Part shown: in pieces, positions 62,331-64,000 of the stretch
How the letters are laid out: every line of letters begins with the position of its first letter
Numbering within the stretch: the stretch's first letter is position 1
DNA from: Saccharothrix luteola
Lineage (GTDB): Bacteria; Actinomycetota; Actinomycetes; Mycobacteriales; Pseudonocardiaceae
Assembly: GCF_020859565.1 (NCBI RefSeq)
Contig: NZ_JAJHUO010000009.1
Span: 186,001 to 250,000 of the forward strand
Length of the DNA stretch: 64,000 nucleotides
Direction of reading: 5' to 3'
The notes under the pieces: generated by a model
Told to the model about the DNA's origin: nothing
The model's input: only the letters and a program-made list of their open reading frames with translations
Databases searched by the model: none
Program-made: the position numbers and the translations under genes

Positions 62331-62377
62331 ACTGTAACCAGGGGTCGCAGGAGTGCCTAGCCCCTAGTCCCCTTACC
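62331..62377 (-). promoter_or_regulatory. TAGGGG repeat promoter of the mycofactocin operon
   Basis: On the minus strand AAGGGG and then TAGGGG (62366-62361) stand 8 bp apart, preceded by GGGGTA. A -10-like TACAGT lies at 62336-62331, exactly 24 nt after TAGGGG, and mftA starts 44 nt further. The geometry equals that of the vinC-like promoter. Confidence 0.65.
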
Positions 62378-62425
62378 CCGACAGGGGATTGCGGGCGTCA
62401 CGGGAACACCGGGCCGCTAGGGGGT
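62339..62425 (+). promoter_or_regulatory. Plus-strand TAGGGG-like motifs between mftA and the divergent SDR gene
   Basis: CAGGGG at 62339 and 62382 and CTAGGGGG at 62418-62425 read toward the SDR gene (ATG 62583). The last is 158 bp from that start and I see no -10 at the usual spacing, so only the motif is certain. Nothing else is visible in 62426-62582 except the SDR ribosome site AGGAGG. Confidence 0.4.
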
Positions 62426-62582
62426 CGAATGTCTTCCCCGGGCTGCCGGGGAAGGGTAGACAGTTGCCGGGTGTTAATGCTCCGACGGGTGTTCGCGCGT
62501 TCCGACGCGGAACGCCGGAACCGGTGGTCGCGGCACCCGTCCGACGAATTGTTCGTTCACAGCGATGGCAGGAGGCCGCACA

Positions 62583-63431
62583 ATGGGCCGCGTTGAAGAC
62601 AAGGTCGTGCTCATCACGGGCGCGGCGCGTGGGCAGGGTCGCAGCCACGCGGTGCGGCTCGCCGAGGAGGGCGCCGACATCATCGCCCTCGACCTCTGCG
62701 AGGACCTCCCGGGTATCGACTACCCGATGGCCTCGGAGGAGGACCTGGAGGAGACCGCCCGCCTGATCGAGAAGGCCGGGCGTCGGGCGTACACCGCGAA
62801 GGTCGACGTGCGGGACCGCGCCGCGCTCCAGCAGGCGATCGACGCCGGCGTGGCGGAGCTCGGCAAGCTGGACGTGGTGATCCCGAACGCGGGCATCGCG
62901 CAGCTCGGCCCGGGCCGTCCGCTCAGCACGTTCACCCAGATCGTCGACATCAACCTGACGGGTGTGCTCAACACCGTGCACTCGTCGCTGTCCTACCTGC
63001 AGCCCGGCTCGTCGGTCATCATCGTCGGCTCCGCGGTCGGCCTGATGCCGGGTCACGGCGACCCCGGCCCGATGGGCCCCGGCGGCGCGGCGTACTCGGT
63101 CGCCAAGCAGACCCTGGTGCTCTACACCAACATCCTCGCCACGCAGCTGGCGCCGATGAGCATCCGGATCAACGCGGTGCACCCGTCCAACGTCAACACC
63201 GCGATGATGCACAACCCGTCGATGTACAAGATCTTCCGGCCGGACCTGGAGGAGCCCACCCCGGAGGAGGGCGTGCAGGGCTTCTTCGCGTTCCACGCCA
63301 TGCCGATCCCGTTCGTGGAGCCGGAGGACGTCTCGCACGCCGTCCTGTACCTCGCATCGGACGAATCGCGCTACACCACCGGCACGCACCTGAAGATCGA
63401 CGCCGGCGCATTGGTCAAGCAGGGCAAGTGA
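62583..63431 (+). CDS. Mycofactocin-coupled SDR family oxidoreductase
   Basis: 282 aa. TGAARGQGRSHAVRLAEEGADIIA (Gly-rich motif with RSHA) is the hallmark of the SDR family found only with mycofactocin. NAGIAQLG, Ser in GSAVGLMPGH, catalytic YSVAKQ and a C-terminal YTTGTHLKIDAG follow. Such enzymes keep NAD bound and need mycofactocin to reoxidise it. ATG 62583 is chosen because AGGAGG lies 8 nt upstream. Divergent from mftA. The substrate is unknown; an alcohol of the macrolactam pathway is possible given the shared motifs. Confidence 0.93.
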   Translation: MGRVEDKVVLITGAARGQGRSHAVRLAEEGADIIALDLCEDLPGIDYPMASEEDLEETARLIEKAGRRAYTAKVDVRDRAALQQAIDAGVAELGKLDVVIPNAGIAQLGPGRPLSTFTQIVDINLTGVLNTVHSSLSYLQPGSSVIIVGSAVGLMPGHGDPGPMGPGGAAYSVAKQTLVLYTNILATQLAPMSIRINAVHPSNVNTAMMHNPSMYKIFRPDLEEPTPEEGVQGFFAFHAMPIPFVEPEDVSHAVLYLASDESRYTTGTHLKIDAGALVKQGK

Positions 63432-63442
63432 AGTCGTGAGCG

Positions 63443-63482
63443 CCCGGTGGCGGGGTGGCCGTTGACGCCACCCGCCACCGGG
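63443..63482 (+). terminator. Hairpin terminator after the mycofactocin-coupled SDR gene
   Basis: A 16-bp stem (CCCGGTGGCGGGGTGGC against GCCACCCGCCACCGGG, one bulged G) with a 7-nt loop, 12 bp after the stop. Confidence 0.7.
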
Positions 63483-63688
63483 TCGCCGCCCACTGGAGCA
63501 ATTGTCGCGATTTCGCGCAATGGCGTCCGAGGAGTTCCCGAGTCAAGTGGACGGCGAATTCTCGGACAACCCCTACCGGGTTCATCCACGCAGTGATCGG
63601 GGTGGTCGACGCCGTGCGTCGCCGCCCACCGCCGGCGACCGGTCGAAACCGGGAATCACGGCGCGGCCGACCTGTTCTGCGCTCCGTG

Positions 63689-63741
63689 TTGACGCTGTGC
63701 GAAGGCCGGACCTAGCCTCGGTGTGAGAGCGTTCTCACACC
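63689..63741 (+). promoter_or_regulatory. Sigma-70-type promoter with LacI-family operator
   Basis: TTGACG (63689-63694), an 18-bp spacer and TAGCCT (63713-63718) form a core promoter. Directly after it is the palindrome GGTGTGAGA-GCGT-TCTCACACC (63720-63741), with 9-bp perfect arms and the TGAGAGCGTTCTCA core seen for LacI-type sugar repressors. 63483-63688 shows no gene. Confidence 0.65.
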
Positions 63742-63774
63742 CTGTCGGCCACCCACTCCCGTGGGGGAGGTCCC

Positions 63775-64000
63775 GTGCTGAACACCGTCGTTCAAGCATC
63801 CCTGCTCCTGTCCTTCGTGGTCTTGCCGGCCGGATCGCCGACTCCACCGGATCCGGTCACCGCGCCTCCGTCGGCCAACACCGTCTGCGACAGCTACTGC
63901 GACGACCGCGACCCCGCCTTGCCGCCGAGCGCGCACCGGTCGCCGTCCCGGCCGTCCGCCGAGTCCCGGTCGATCGCCGCGGGACCGGTCTGCAACCTCC
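63775..64000 (+). CDS. Start of a secreted protein gene, function unknown (3' end outside window)
   Basis: GTG 63775 has GGGGGAGG five bases upstream. The visible 75 residues are a hydrophobic stretch (VVQASLLLSFVVLPAG, about 5-20) like a signal peptide though without an N-terminal positive charge, then a Pro/Thr-rich linker and VCDSYCDDRDPALPPS with two cysteines. I recall similar segments at the N-termini of secreted actinobacterial hydrolases, but cannot name a family. The LacI-type operator upstream hints at a sugar-related enzyme. Unrelated to the cluster. Confidence 0.7.
   Translation, partial: MLNTVVQASLLLSFVVLPAGSPTPPDPVTAPPSANTVCDSYCDDRDPALPPSAHRSPSRPSAESRSIAAGPVCNL

Overview
The window is very GC-rich actinomycete DNA, with GTG/ATG starts, many 4-bp ATGA/GTGA gene overlaps, a mycofactocin operon and a giant modular polyketide synthase (PKS). 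A Pseudonocardiales-type genome (Saccharothrix, Actinosynnema or Lentzea-like) is my guess from overall flavour only. No tRNA, rRNA, IS element or CRISPR array was found. Essentially the whole window is one secondary-metabolite locus plus an attached redox operon.

Left part (1-31.9 kb): a beta-amino-acid-primed macrolactam assembly line of the vicenistatin type. It opens with the end of a terminal PKS module (KR-ACP-TE, cut by the window edge). A complete starter-unit cassette follows: aminopeptidase (VinJ-like), acyltransferase (VinK-like), free ACP (VinL-like), two stand-alone adenylation enzymes (VinM- and VinN-like), a PLP decarboxylase (VinO-like) and the two subunits of a B12-dependent glutamate mutase (VinH- and VinI-like). 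Together these would make 3-amino-2-methylpropionyl-ACP from glutamate, protect it with alanine, and hand the dipeptide to the AT-less loading ACP of the first PKS. That PKS (5310 aa) carries a loading ACP and three KS-AT-DH-KR-ACP modules. The next (1697 aa) carries one more. All four ATs look malonyl-specific and all four DH domains look intact, so a polyene segment is predicted.

Middle (32-50.4 kb): a luciferase-like flavin monooxygenase flanked by a 43-bp inverted repeat, a MacB/FtsX-type exporter, amino-deoxysugar genes (3-ketoreductase, 2,3-dehydratase, aminotransferase, N-methyltransferase), a DrrAB-type exporter, a glycosyltransferase, a two-component system and a LAL-type LuxR activator. 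The sugar set matches a 2,4,6-trideoxy-4-(methyl)amino hexose such as vicenisamine. Sugar activation and 4,6-dehydration genes are not in the window.

Right part (50.5-63.4 kb): a mycofactocin operon in the order mftA-B-C, two OYE/FadH-type Fe-S flavoproteins, EtfA, FixC-like, FixX-like, EtfB, SDR, mftF, mftE, with a divergent mycofactocin-type SDR. No mftD is present. The right edge holds the start of an unrelated secreted-protein gene behind a LacI-type operator.

The most interesting signal joins the two halves. Direct repeats of TAGGGG lie 23-24 nt upstream of TACNNT-like -10 hexamers in front of the vinK-, vinN-, vinF- and vinC-like genes and also in front of mftA. The first PKS and vinL-like genes carry the repeats with weaker -10 matches. 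This suggests that the mycofactocin/ETF redox operon belongs to the macrolactam regulon, probably under the LAL activator. A redox-cofactor system dedicated to a polyketide pathway is the hypothesis I would test first.
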